From Salinimonas iocasae (GTDB taxonomy: Bacteria > Pseudomonadota > Gammaproteobacteria > Enterobacterales > Alteromonadaceae): a stretch of 64,000 bases of DNA. The stretch is from positions 2,682,001 to 2,746,000 of the forward strand of contig NZ_CP039852.1 of the NCBI RefSeq assembly GCF_006228385.1, written 5' to 3'. The translations under genes and the position numbers were made by a program. Positions 29,489 to 38,980 of the stretch are shown here, piece after piece (position 1 is the first letter of the stretch; the number at the start of each line of letters is the position of its first letter). The notes below the pieces were generated by a model, which saw only the letters and a list, made by a program, of their open reading frames with translations, did not search any database and was not told where the DNA came from.

Positions 29489-30565
29489 TTAACTGCCCTG
29501 CGCGCTCGATGTTGCCTGGTAAAGTTCAATAACCAAGCCGTCGCCCCGCCTATGTACGATATTAAAGCTGTTCTTCAATGCAGACAGCAAGCCACTGATG
29601 TCACCCACTTTAAAATAGCCCGCCACACGCTTGTCTCGCAAAGCTTCATCAGTAATTTTGAAAGTCACCGGGGTATAGCGGCCAATTTCTTTAAGCGCAA
29701 CATCCAGAGGTTCACCGGTGAATACGATCATGCCCTGCTGCCAGGCAAGGTCCTGTTGCATTACATCAGGCTGAAGCTGCAGCCGTTCACTGATATCACC
29801 TTTTACAGTTGCCTTTTCACCGGAGATAAGTAATTTTTTATCGTGCTGGATATCCGGATTAATCAGCGCTGTTGCATCACTGGCCTGCTCAGTTTCCAGC
29901 AGGTCTCTCACCAGCACCTTGCCTTCTGTTACAACCAGCTCAAAGCCATCTGTATCAGTAAGCTCCATGTTGAAGGCGGTTCCGATAGCGGTAACGGTGT
30001 TATTGGCTGCCTGCACAATAAACGGACGGTAATGGTCATGCGCTACGGTAAAGTGGGCCTCGCCCTGTTTAAGTGTGACACGCCTTACATTGCCGCTGAA
30101 ATCAGTCTGTATAATACTGTTCGTGTTCAGCTGAACCAGTGTACCGTCTGACAGTTTCACATCACGCTGCTCACCAATCGCAGTAGCTATACGCTGAATG
30201 GCGTGCGCCTGTCCTGATGAATCACCCGATAACCAGGGCGTAACACCAAACAGTGTCAGGCATAAACCGACAATGACAAAAGATGCAGCAATCGCATGGC
30301 GGCTTCGGTATAAATGGCTGCGAAAGGTCTTCGAGGGCTGTTTAGGCGCAGCAGAATTCAAAGGCTGTAATTCACTAAGCACACTCATGTCGTCCCAGAC
30401 ATCAGCCAGCTCAAACAGAATGCGGCGGTGCCCCTGACTGGCGTTCAGCCAATGACTGAGTGCTGTCTTTTCATCTTCTGACAAGCCGCGGTCAATACGG
30501 CTTATCCAAACAGAAGCTTGCTCGTAGATTTCGTCTTTGCTGGTAAAGTGACTGATATTGTTCAT
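29489..30565 (-). CDS. FecR-type anti-sigma/sigma-regulator protein
   Basis: The 358-residue protein has an N-terminal cytoplasmic DUF4880-like region (SVWISRIDRGLSEDEKTALSHWLNASQGHRR). One membrane helix lies at about residues 91-113. The periplasmic FecR domain (GEQRDVKLSDGTLVQLNTNS...GTAFNMEL) precedes a C-terminal STN-like segment (EPLDVALKEIGRYTPVTFKI). In known systems it receives the signal from a TonB receptor and controls its sigma factor. Its start overlaps the sigma gene stop by four bases. Confidence 0.92.
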   Translation of the reverse strand: MNNISHFTSKDEIYEQASVWISRIDRGLSEDEKTALSHWLNASQGHRRILFELADVWDDMSVLSELQPLNSAAPKQPSKTFRSHLYRSRHAIAASFVIVGLCLTLFGVTPWLSGDSSGQAHAIQRIATAIGEQRDVKLSDGTLVQLNTNSIIQTDFSGNVRRVTLKQGEAHFTVAHDHYRPFIVQAANNTVTAIGTAFNMELTDTDGFELVVTEGKVLVRDLLETEQASDATALINPDIQHDKKLLISGEKATVKGDISERLQLQPDVMQQDLAWQQGMIVFTGEPLDVALKEIGRYTPVTFKITDEALRDKRVAGYFKVGDISGLLSALKNSFNIVHRRGDGLVIELYQATSSAQGS

Positions 30566-31119
30566 TGACTTCGAACATCCTGACCTGACTGGCTATTTAC
30601 CATTGAGTCGTTGTTATCACTCAGTGTAGCCATATACTTTGAACACATCAGCAGACCTTTTGCGACATGCTTTTCAACCGTGCTTTCGCTTAGCCCTACC
30701 AGTTCTGCAATTTCCTTTTGCTTCATTCCATATACTTTTTTAAGCAAAAACACCCGTTTTACATCGGGAGATAATGTCGTTGTTGCACGACAAAAATGAA
30801 TAAAACGCTCTTTGCCTTCCACATGCTTTTCCAGCGTATGGCCTACCAGATCGTACGGTAGTGCATCCATATTCTCGATAGGATCGTTTAGCGTACTGGC
30901 TGCACTCGATACATGATTCAGCGCCAGGTTTCTGACTGTCTGCAGCATGTAAGTACGCTCATACTGAATATCCTGATTCAGCTGCGCTTCATAGCTCTTA
31001 ATGAACGCTTCCTGCACGATATCTTCAATATCATCCGGACTAACTATGGAGCTTACTGCCCGCATCAGCTTGCCGCGATATTTGATAAACGTATCAGCGA
31101 GTGTGGATTTATCTGACAT
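30562..31119 (-). CDS. ECF-family RNA polymerase sigma factor (FecI-like)
   Basis: The 185-residue protein has sigma region 2 (RAVSSIVSPDDIEDIVQEAFIKSYEA) and region 4 (FLLKKVYGMKQKEIAELVGLSESTVEKHVAKGL), with no region 3, as in ECF factors. It is coupled to fecR by an ATGA overlap. The likely targets are the flanking TonB receptor genes, but no shared promoter motif could be found by eye. Confidence 0.93.
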   Translation of the reverse strand: MSDKSTLADTFIKYRGKLMRAVSSIVSPDDIEDIVQEAFIKSYEAQLNQDIQYERTYMLQTVRNLALNHVSSAASTLNDPIENMDALPYDLVGHTLEKHVEGKERFIHFCRATTTLSPDVKRVFLLKKVYGMKQKEIAELVGLSESTVEKHVAKGLLMCSKYMATLSDNNDSMVNSQSGQDVRSQ

Positions 31120-31263
31120 GAGTCGATTTATCGTATTTTATGAAAACCGAGACCGCATACTGTTTAAGCTTGCGGCACAAAATAGTTTAAGGCCGCTATA
31201 GTGCAGTAGCCAGTAAAAATTGTCACCTGTTAACCCGCTTAAATACGCGAGTAAAAGTGTAAA

Positions 31264-31282
31264 GAGGGGCTCGAGGCCCCTC
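31264..31282 (-). terminator. Terminator of the second TonB receptor gene
   Basis: A perfect 7-bp GC stem (31264-31270 with 31276-31282) has a five-base loop and is followed on the minus strand by TTTACACTTTTA. It separates the upstream receptor from the sigma gene, so the two probably have separate promoters. Confidence 0.75.
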
Positions 31283-31290
31283 ATCAAACG

Positions 31291-33888
31291 TTAAAAGGTA
31301 TAAATAGCGCGGGCGTAGTAAAAGCCCCCGTTGATACCAATTGGCGATGTCACCGGATAAGCCGCACCTGCTACTTCATTGTCGTACAGAACGTTCTCGT
31401 CAGGATATTCATCTAACGCGTTTTTCGCACCAGCGACTAACTGAATGTTTTCACCGATGTAGTATCCTACTTCCAGATCCAACGTGATTTCACTGCTAAT
31501 ATCTTCAATCGGCAACCCTGAATCCAAATGGTCTTCATAAATGCTGCCAAAGTAGTTCAGTCGGCCCAGTAAACGCCAGTTCTCATTGGTATGCGTGGTG
31601 GTCAAACTCCAGCGCGTAGAGGGAAGGTTGTCTTCCAGCATGCGAATACGCTCAGCGGAAATGTTATCTGAGGCTTCGTCCACTTCTGTGGATGTCCAGT
31701 TATATGCCAGTGAATACTTCGTATCACCGCCAAACATCTCATGACTGTAGTTCGCAACAACATCTACACCTTCAGTCGTCGTGTCAAAGTCGTTGGTGAA
31801 AAAGCTGACTTCTGAGAAGCTGGATGCATCACTGACGCCCTGAGCCAGCAGTGCTGCAATGTCTTCATCGGTCAGCTTTATACCAGACGTAGTACTGATG
31901 CGGTCTGTCAGTTCGATGTTGTAATAATCGGCAGTAAAGAAGAAGCCATTATCAAAGTTTGCTACCACACCGAAGCTTAAGCTTTCTGATTCTTCAGGCG
32001 TCAGCACCGTACCACCTTTTTGTACGGAAATAGGATCCGTAGGTGGCAGTGTTGCGCGGTCAATCAGTTCACCATCGGTACCAAACGCGGTTGTTACGTT
32101 ACGCACGTTAGTCTGACCAATCGTTGGTGCCTTGAAGCCTGTTGAAAATGCGCCGCGAAGGGCCAGTGTATCGGTAAGCTGCCAGCGGGCTGAAATCTTG
32201 CCTTTGGTGGTATCACCGAAGTCTGAAAAGTCTTCGTAGCGCACCGCACCTGCAACCAGGAAGTTTTCAGTCAGATACATCTCTGCATCCAGGTAGAATG
32301 CTATGTTATGACGAGACGCTTCACCCTGACTGCGCGCTGATAACCCCGGAAAGCCGTTTGAGCCGATCCCAAAGCCCTGGGAAGCCAGTGGGCCGATCTC
32401 GTAAGATGCGGTATCTCCGGCGAAGCTTTCATAGGACTCATGACGATATTGGAAACCACCCGCTAAGAACAATGGGTCAGCCATGCCAATATCAATGGGC
32501 TTTGTCAGGCCAAGGTCAAAAGTCTGTTCTGATTGTGTATATCTGCCTGGTTTAAAGGATGTTGGCGTTGCCGGCCCCAGTGAAGGGTTAACGGTATTTG
32601 ATATAGCAAAGTCAACTTCGTTCTGGCCCAGGTTTACACTGACATCGTAACCAATTTCATTGGCCAGTTCGCCTTTGGTACCAAATACCAGAGACATATC
32701 GGTAATGGTTCCGCCGAAACGAGGGGTGAAACCGCCCGGGAATAACTCATTAAATGCAAAACAGTTAGCGCCAACCGCTGTGCTATTATCGGCAATCAGA
32801 CCATAATCAGCATCATCAAGAACATTACCGTCACTAATTCTGACTGTTGGACACTGAACACCGGTACCCACGCCGTCCAGGTCACCGACCAACAACAGCG
32901 GAGTGCCGTCGTCATCGACTCCGCCATCGTTTACACCACCGCGAGTGTGTGGGTTACGATAGTAAAATCCGCCCTCAACTTCACGCTCGGCGTAGTTACC
33001 AAACAGGTAGGCTTCAGATGAGTTGCTTAGTTCCATACCCAGGTTGGCAAACAATTTTATATCGTCTTTTATTTCCGGATTACCCCAGATTTGTGCGGGA
33101 TCAGCAACAAATGTATTCCCGGCGGCAATCAATCCTGCAGCATCATCACGCTGGACACTGCGTGAGGTAGGATCAGCAGTACGGTATTCGGCAGTAAAAT
33201 TGGCAAAACCATCATCGCCTAACGGCAGGCCAATGTTACCGGAAACCTGCATCATCTCACCGTCGCCCTCGTAGTAAGAGCCGTATCGCGCTTCGGCAAC
33301 ACCACCTTCAGAGGCGTCTTTAAGCACAAAGTTTACAACCCCGGCAATCGCATCTGAGCCGTACTGAGCTGCCGCACCATCACGCAATACTTCTACCTGT
33401 TTGAGTGCGAACGCCGGAATGACAGAAATATCCGGGCCCTGGGCACCATCTGATAAACCACCGCCCAAAAAGGTGATAACTGCAGAGCGGTGACGACGCT
33501 TACCATTGACCAATACCAGCGTATGGTCAGAGGCCATGCCACGCAGGTTCGCAGGGCGAACCAATGTTGATGCATCGTTGATCGGTTGCTCATTAACGTT
33601 AAATGATGGCACTACTGTCTGTAACATCGAGACCATGTCAGTAGAGCCCTGATTTTTGAACTCTTCATCTGAAATAATATCAATAGGTACAGGAGACTCG
33701 CCCACTGAACGTGGCGCAGCGCGAGTACCAACAACCGCAATTTGCTCTACATCTTCAGGTGCTTCCTGAGCGCTTTGCTCTGTTTGCTCCTGGGCTATCG
33801 CGGTATTAAAAGATAAGAGTGAAATTGCGGCGGATGCTGCAAAAACAGAACGAAGGTTTTTTGCCAGTGGTGACAAAGTTGTTTTCAT
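31291..33888 (-). CDS. TonB-dependent receptor without STN domain
   Basis: The 865-residue protein has a signal peptide and then goes almost directly to the plug (about residues 45-190), with VEVLRDGAAAQYGSDAIAGVVNFVLKD. A 22-strand-type barrel ends in a terminal phenylalanine (RAIYTF). Long stretches are nearly identical in pattern to the STN-bearing receptor downstream, including NLRGMASDHTL and GGGLSDGAQGPDIS. The two are clearly paralogues. Because it lacks STN, it can be a transporter but should not signal to FecR. It has its own terminator and a long upstream region. Confidence 0.92.
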   Translation of the reverse strand: MKTTLSPLAKNLRSVFAASAAISLLSFNTAIAQEQTEQSAQEAPEDVEQIAVVGTRAAPRSVGESPVPIDIISDEEFKNQGSTDMVSMLQTVVPSFNVNEQPINDASTLVRPANLRGMASDHTLVLVNGKRRHRSAVITFLGGGLSDGAQGPDISVIPAFALKQVEVLRDGAAAQYGSDAIAGVVNFVLKDASEGGVAEARYGSYYEGDGEMMQVSGNIGLPLGDDGFANFTAEYRTADPTSRSVQRDDAAGLIAAGNTFVADPAQIWGNPEIKDDIKLFANLGMELSNSSEAYLFGNYAEREVEGGFYYRNPHTRGGVNDGGVDDDGTPLLLVGDLDGVGTGVQCPTVRISDGNVLDDADYGLIADNSTAVGANCFAFNELFPGGFTPRFGGTITDMSLVFGTKGELANEIGYDVSVNLGQNEVDFAISNTVNPSLGPATPTSFKPGRYTQSEQTFDLGLTKPIDIGMADPLFLAGGFQYRHESYESFAGDTASYEIGPLASQGFGIGSNGFPGLSARSQGEASRHNIAFYLDAEMYLTENFLVAGAVRYEDFSDFGDTTKGKISARWQLTDTLALRGAFSTGFKAPTIGQTNVRNVTTAFGTDGELIDRATLPPTDPISVQKGGTVLTPEESESLSFGVVANFDNGFFFTADYYNIELTDRISTTSGIKLTDEDIAALLAQGVSDASSFSEVSFFTNDFDTTTEGVDVVANYSHEMFGGDTKYSLAYNWTSTEVDEASDNISAERIRMLEDNLPSTRWSLTTTHTNENWRLLGRLNYFGSIYEDHLDSGLPIEDISSEITLDLEVGYYIGENIQLVAGAKNALDEYPDENVLYDNEVAGAAYPVTSPIGINGGFYYARAIYTF

Positions 33889-34171
33889 AAGTTTCCCCGA
33901 AGAACAGTATTTTTCTTAATGCAGCCTCATCAGGCATCGTTTTTATTTTCAGGCGCAAAAAGAGAACGTTTTCACTTGTTGTTACAGGCTGAAATTCAAA
34001 CCTGCGTCTTCGGTTATAAACAGTAAATGGCTGGAAAACAAACAATTCCAGGTAAAAAAATTATTTATTTTCAGAGCATAGAGGATTTTATTTTCTGACT
34101 TGTCTATATAGTTATCGGCGCTTTTACGCCGTGCAATTTTTAGTGAATCTCCCGTTCTTCACTGCATTAAA
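33889..34171. other. Upstream region of the second TonB receptor
   Basis: About 280 bp without a gene. It is AT-rich and presumably holds the receptor promoter and leader on the minus strand. A small GCCT/AGGC hairpin lies in the leader near 33930-33945. No Fur box or clear ECF promoter was found by eye. Confidence 0.4.
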
Positions 34172-34199
34172 AACCCGGCTTGTGCCGGGTTCTTTTTTT
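34169..34199. terminator. Bidirectional terminator next to grxD
   Basis: A perfect 8-bp stem (34172-34179 with 34184-34191) with a TTGT loop has seven T bases on the plus strand (34193-34199) and five on the minus strand. It begins right after the grxD stop codon and should end grxD transcription. Confidence 0.85.
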
Positions 34200-34547
34200 C
34201 TATTCGCTTTTCTGCTTTTCAGCCGTTTCTTTAATGAGTGGCTGTAACTCGTTTTGCTGAAACATCTCAATAATAATGTCACAGCCGCCTACCAGCTCAC
34301 CATCTACCCACAATTGTGGAAACGTTGGCCAGTTAGCATATTTAGGCAACTCAGCACGGATATCCGGATTTTGCAGGATATCAACATACGCAAACTGTTC
34401 ACCGCAGGACATCAGCGCCTGAGCAGCCTGAGCGGAAAACCCGCAACTTGGCAATTTAGGCGAGCCTTTCATATAAAGAAGAATCGGGTTCTCTGCTATC
34501 TGCTCTTTAATTTTTTCAACTGTTGATTCAGGGGTTGTACCTTCCAT
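34200..34547 (-). CDS. grxD: Monothiol glutaredoxin (Grx4 type)
   Basis: Grx4 proteins bind and deliver [2Fe-2S] clusters, often with BolA partners. The 115-residue protein has the monothiol active site CGFS at residues 35-38 and the glutathione-binding WPTFPQLWVDGELVGGCDI. Its length fits the family. The setting next to sodB links it to iron and oxidative-stress functions. Confidence 0.96.
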   Translation of the reverse strand: MEGTTPESTVEKIKEQIAENPILLYMKGSPKLPSCGFSAQAAQALMSCGEQFAYVDILQNPDIRAELPKYANWPTFPQLWVDGELVGGCDIIIEMFQQNELQPLIKETAEKQKSE

Positions 34548-34922
34548 TAAATCCTCGCTTTCGGTGACGTTTGCCTGAGTATATGGGCATCACGGGTCTG
34601 CCTTTCAAGGTGCCAGATAATATCATATTCAACGGGCCGCATCATAGCCGACTCACGGTGGTAACTTTTTATGAAATGCGCGTTGTGAGGTGATCTGAAA
34701 GGATTGGCGCAGCCTATGAGAAACATATTGAGCGATTAACCCTTTCACCACCGACATTGTTACTGCGACCGGATTTGAGAAAATTCAAAATTTTTGTCAT
34801 TGGGTTATCAAAATTCGCCCTTATATTTTTGGTTAGTTAAGACCGTTGCAGGTTGATAGCGTGTGGCTTTTAGAGACCCACCTGCTGACCAGCAAACATT
34901 ATCACCAACATGGAGACTCGTA
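34548..34922. other. Intergenic region between grxD and sodB
   Basis: There is no gene in these 375 bp. It must hold the divergent promoters of grxD and sodB. A possible sodB promoter is TTGGGT, a 16-base spacer, then TATATT near 34800-34827. The sodB leader just before the GGAG site contains ATCACCAAC (34901-34909), which could pair with the candidate RNA at 45.8 kb. Confidence 0.35.
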
Positions 34923-35507
34923 ATGGCTTTTGAATTACCAGCATTACCCTATGAAAAGAATGCACTGGAACCTCATATTTCTGCTGAGACGCTGGAATAC
35001 CACTATGGTAAACACCACGCGACTTACGTATCCAAGCTGAACGGCCTGGTCGAAGGTACAGAAAACGAAAACAAGAGCCTTGAGGAGATTATCAAATCTT
35101 CAAGTGGTGGCTTGTTCAACAATGCAGCGCAGGTCTGGAACCACACATTTTACTGGAATGGCCTGAGCCCTAACGGTGGCGGTGAACCAAGCGGTGAACT
35201 AGCAGACGCGATTAACGCAAAATGGGGCTCATTCGCGGATTTCCAGGCTGCTTTTAATGACAAGGCAACAGGCAACTTCGGTTCAGGCTGGACATGGCTG
35301 GTTAAAACATCAGACGGTTCACTGGATATCGTGAACACTGATGATGCGGAAACGCCTATTTCTGGTAGCGAGCATACTCCGCTACTGACTGCGGATGTTT
35401 GGGAACATGCTTATTACATCGATTACCGTAATGCGCGTCCTAAGTATCTTGAAAACTTCTGGGCTGTCGTAAACTGGAATTTTGTAGCAGATAACTTCGC
35501 TAAATAA
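34923..35507 (+). CDS. sodB: Superoxide dismutase [Fe]
   Basis: SodB converts superoxide to oxygen and hydrogen peroxide in the cytoplasm. The 194-residue protein (E. coli 193) has metal-ligand regions [21 protein letters not shown] and [11 protein letters not shown]. The [14 protein letters not shown] pattern favours the iron form. The ATG at 34923 follows GGAG by seven bases and gives the family N-terminus [20 protein letters not shown] longer frame from 34863 is not supported. Confidence 0.96.
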   Translation: MAFELPALPYEKNALEPHISAETLEYHYGKHHATYVSKLNGLVEGTENENKSLEEIIKSSSGGLFNNAAQVWNHTFYWNGLSPNGGGEPSGELADAINAKWGSFADFQAAFNDKATGNFGSGWTWLVKTSDGSLDIVNTDDAETPISGSEHTPLLTADVWEHAYYIDYRNARPKYLENFWAVVNWNFVADNFAK

Positions 35508-35532
35508 GCAAAATACTTATCTTGCTGACTCA

Positions 35533-35555
35533 AGCCCGCCATCGTGCGGGCTTTT
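35533..35555 (+). terminator. Terminator after sodB
   Basis: A perfect 7-bp stem AGCCCGC/GCGGGCT (35533-35539 with 35546-35552) is followed directly by a T stretch. Confidence 0.88.
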
Positions 35556-35736
35556 ATATATCCAAAAACCTATGTAAAAAGCTTAATAATCGACCATTAC
35601 TGTTCAAAAAAAGTTCAGTTTTTCATAGAACATTTCTTTTCTGACTATTCCTAAAAAAATTCAAAAAAAATTTCGATTTTAGAAATACCGACTAAGCTGA
35701 AAGTATGGGGAGCCGTTTTCTGACTTAGAGGTACTC

Positions 35737-37659
35737 ATGGGTATTTTCGAACATTACCAGCAACGCTACGAAGAGAGAAAGCAGGAAGAGTTTACGATTC
35801 AGGAATTTCTTGAGATATGTAAATCTGATCCGATGGCCTATGCTAACTCTGCTGAGCGTTTACTTCAGGCTATTGGCGAGCCTGAAATGATTGACACATC
35901 TAACGACCCGGCACTCAGCCGTCTTTTCTCCAATCGCATTATTGCCAGATATCCGGCATTCAGCGAGTTCTATGGTATGGAAGAGTCCATTGAACAGATT
36001 GTTTCCTACCTGCGCCACGCTGCACAGGGCTTAGAAGAGAAAAAGCAAATTCTCTACTTACTCGGTCCCGTTGGCGGTGGTAAATCATCGCTGGCTGAGC
36101 GACTTAAAGAGCTCATGCAAAAAGTCCCTATCTATATGCTTAAAGGCTCGCCGGTAAACGACCACCCTTTCTGCCTGTTTGATATCAATGAAGATGGCAA
36201 TATTCTTGAGCAGGAATACGGCATCCCGAAACGGTATTTAAAAACCATTATGTCCCCCTGGGTCAGAAAGCGTCTGCATGAAGCAGGTGGCGATATTACC
36301 CAGTTTAAAGTGGTGCGCGTTTACCCTTCTATTCTGGACCAAACTGCTATCGCGAAAACAGAGCCTGGTGACGAGAATAATCAGGATATCTCATCATTGG
36401 TGGGTAAAGTCGATATTCGACGACTCGAGCAGTATGCGCAGAATGATCCTGACGCCTACAGTTATTCCGGGTCACTGTGCAAGGCTAATCAGGGACTGAT
36501 GGAGTTTGTTGAGATGTTCAAAGCGCCAATCAAGGTGCTTCATCCCCTGTTAACTGCCACCCAGGAAGGAAATTACAATCCCACTGAGGGGTTTTCTGCC
36601 CTGCCCTTTGATGGCCTGATATTGGCCCACTCAAATGAGTCTGAGTGGCAATCATTCAGAAACAACAAAAACAATGAGGCATTTCTTGATCGCGTTTACA
36701 TCGTGAAAGTCCCGTACTGCCTCCGTGTTACTGAAGAGATGAAAATCTACAGGAAGTTGCTGGATCACAGCGAATTAAACGGTGCCCCATGTGCCCCTGA
36801 CACTTTAGAATGCTTAGCGCAGTTCACGGTGCTGTCTCGTCTTAAATCACCTGAAAACTCCAGTATCTATTCAAAGATGCGGGTTTACGACGGTGAAAGT
36901 CTTAAAGATACCGACCCGAAAGCAAAATCCTATCAGGAATATCGTGACTATGCCGGTGTCGATGAAGGCATGGAAGGGTTATCCACCCGCTTTGCGTTTA
37001 AAATTTTATCCAGAGTGTTTAACTTTGACCATCAGGAAGTCGCAGCTAATCCGGTTCACCTGTTCTACGTGTTGGAAAGACAGATCGAGCGCGAACAGTT
37101 TCCCCAGGAAACAGCCGATCGCTATCGGGAGTTTCTGAAAGGCTATCTGATTCCCCGCTATGTCGAGTTTATCGGCAAGGAAATTCAGACTGCGTATCTG
37201 GAATCATATTCAGAATATGGCCAGAACCTGTTCGACCGCTATGTCACCTATGCTGATTTCTGGATCCAGGATCAGGAATACAGAGATCCGGAGACTGGCC
37301 AGCTGTTTGACCGTGAGTCGCTCAATGCGGAGCTTGAAAAAACCGAGAAACCGGCAGGTATCAGCAATCCTAAAGATTTTCGTAACGAAATTGTCAACTT
37401 TGTCCTTCGTGCCCGAGCCAATAATGGTGGCAAAAATCCGGCATGGACGAGTTATGAAAAACTTCGCACGGTTATTGAGAAGAAAATGTTCTCAAATACA
37501 GAAGATTTGTTGCCGGTTATTTCGTTCAACACGAAAGGCTCAACCGAAGACAAGAAAAAACATGATGATTTTGTTAATCGCATGACAGAGAAAGGCTATA
37601 CGCAGAAGCAGGTTCGCTTACTGTGCGAATGGTATCTAAGAGTGCGTAAAGCGTCTTAA
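35737..37659 (+). CDS. yeaG: PrkA-family serine protein kinase
   Basis: The 640-residue protein (E. coli YeaG 644) has an AAA-type P loop GPVGGGKSSLAERLKEL near residue 112 and the C-terminal PrkA domain. The family acts in stationary-phase and nutrient-stress responses in enterobacteria. It is first in a three-gene set with yeaH and the SpoVR gene, 36 bp before the next start. The 180 bp upstream are AT-rich with no sigma-54 (-24/-12) motif that I could recognise, unlike the E. coli operon as usually described. Confidence 0.95.
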   Translation: MGIFEHYQQRYEERKQEEFTIQEFLEICKSDPMAYANSAERLLQAIGEPEMIDTSNDPALSRLFSNRIIARYPAFSEFYGMEESIEQIVSYLRHAAQGLEEKKQILYLLGPVGGGKSSLAERLKELMQKVPIYMLKGSPVNDHPFCLFDINEDGNILEQEYGIPKRYLKTIMSPWVRKRLHEAGGDITQFKVVRVYPSILDQTAIAKTEPGDENNQDISSLVGKVDIRRLEQYAQNDPDAYSYSGSLCKANQGLMEFVEMFKAPIKVLHPLLTATQEGNYNPTEGFSALPFDGLILAHSNESEWQSFRNNKNNEAFLDRVYIVKVPYCLRVTEEMKIYRKLLDHSELNGAPCAPDTLECLAQFTVLSRLKSPENSSIYSKMRVYDGESLKDTDPKAKSYQEYRDYAGVDEGMEGLSTRFAFKILSRVFNFDHQEVAANPVHLFYVLERQIEREQFPQETADRYREFLKGYLIPRYVEFIGKEIQTAYLESYSEYGQNLFDRYVTYADFWIQDQEYRDPETGQLFDRESLNAELEKTEKPAGISNPKDFRNEIVNFVLRARANNGGKNPAWTSYEKLRTVIEKKMFSNTEDLLPVISFNTKGSTEDKKKHDDFVNRMTEKGYTQKQVRLLCEWYLRVRKAS

Positions 37660-37695
37660 CAACATGTTCTTTGTCTGCAGTCAGAGTAGGTGCTT

Positions 37696-38979
37696 ATGGC
37701 GCATTTTATAGACCGGCGATTAAACAGCAAAGGGAAGAGCACCGTCAATCGTCAACGCTTTCTGCGTCGTTACAAACAGCAGATTAAAAAAGCGGTGTCA
37801 GATGCAGTAGGAAGTCGTTCCGTTACCGATTTGGAGAGCGGTGAGCAGGTCAGTATCCCAACCCGGGATATCTCTGAGCCCGTTTTTCATACCGGTAAAG
37901 GTGGTCGCCGTGAAGCCGTGCATCCGGGAAACGACCAGTTTGTCACCGGCGACCGCATAGACCGCCCGCCGCAGGGTCAGGGCGGACCAGGTGACGGCGA
38001 TGCCAGTGACAGCGGCGAGGGTCAGGATGACTTTGTATTTTCGATTTCCAAAGATGAGTACCTGGATTTACTCTTTGATGATTTGGCACTGCCCAATCTT
38101 CAGAAAACGCAATTCGATAAAGTTGTCGATTACGAAACTTATCGTGCCGGGTATCAGACCGATGGCGTGCCCAGCAATCTTGATATTGTTCGTTCACTTA
38201 AAGGCTCCGTTGCAAGACGTATCGCGCTAACAGGCGCCGATCGCAAGAAGCTGCGTGAGTTAGAAGAGGAATTAACTGCATTAAAAGCAGATAAACATGA
38301 AAACACGCTGGCTATCATTGCGCTGGAAAAAGACATAGAGGCGTTGCGCAAAAAGATTGCTGGTGTGCCATTTATAGATACCTTTGACCTGCGTTTTAAA
38401 AATTACGATAAACGTCCTGTCCCCACCAGCAAGGCAGTCATGTTCTGTTTGATGGATGTGTCCGGTTCCATGGACCAGGCCACCAAAGACATGGCCAAAC
38501 GATTCTATATCTTGCTGTATCTCTTTTTAACCAGAACGTATGAAAATGTTGAGGTTGTCTATATTCGTCATCACACGCAGGCAAAAGAAGTCGATGAGCA
38601 TGAGTTTTTTTACTCTCAGGAAACGGGTGGCACCATTGTGTCCAGTGCTTTAAGGCTAATGGATGAGATTGTTAAAGCCCGTTACAGTGATGCGAACTGG
38701 AATATCTACGCTGCACAGGCTTCAGATGGCGATAACTGGGCTGACGACTCACCGTATTGCAAAGACCTGCTGCTAAACAGCCTGCTTCCTGTCACCCGCT
38801 ACTTTGCGTACATTGAGATTACAGAACGACAGCATCAGAGCTTGTGGCGAGAGTATCAGGGCGTAGAGGCAGTATCAGATAATTTTGTTTGTAAACATGT
38901 TCAGTCTGTATCAGACATTTATCCGGTCTTTCGTGAACTGTTTTCACGCACTGAACAAACGGCAGAATCAGGAGGCTGA
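37696..38979 (+). CDS. yeaH: YeaH/YhbH family protein (DUF444)
   Basis: The 427-residue protein equals E. coli YeaH in length. It has a basic N-terminus ([23 protein letters not shown]), a Gly/Asp-rich linker (residues about 80-110), and a C-terminal von Willebrand A-like domain with a MIDAS-type motif ([13 protein letters not shown]). Its molecular role is not established; it is co-inherited with PrkA kinases. The ATG at 37696 has AGTAGG upstream. A GTG at 37690 would add two residues. Confidence 0.93.
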   Translation: MAHFIDRRLNSKGKSTVNRQRFLRRYKQQIKKAVSDAVGSRSVTDLESGEQVSIPTRDISEPVFHTGKGGRREAVHPGNDQFVTGDRIDRPPQGQGGPGDGDASDSGEGQDDFVFSISKDEYLDLLFDDLALPNLQKTQFDKVVDYETYRAGYQTDGVPSNLDIVRSLKGSVARRIALTGADRKKLRELEEELTALKADKHENTLAIIALEKDIEALRKKIAGVPFIDTFDLRFKNYDKRPVPTSKAVMFCLMDVSGSMDQATKDMAKRFYILLYLFLTRTYENVEVVYIRHHTQAKEVDEHEFFYSQETGGTIVSSALRLMDEIVKARYSDANWNIYAAQASDGDNWADDSPYCKDLLLNSLLPVTRYFAYIEITERQHQSLWREYQGVEAVSDNFVCKHVQSVSDIYPVFRELFSRTEQTAESGG

Positions 38980-38980
38980 C

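Noticed and set aside
35556..35736. A sigma-54 promoter in front of yeaG
   Set aside because: No GG-N10-GC type -24/-12 element was recognised in the AT-rich upstream region.
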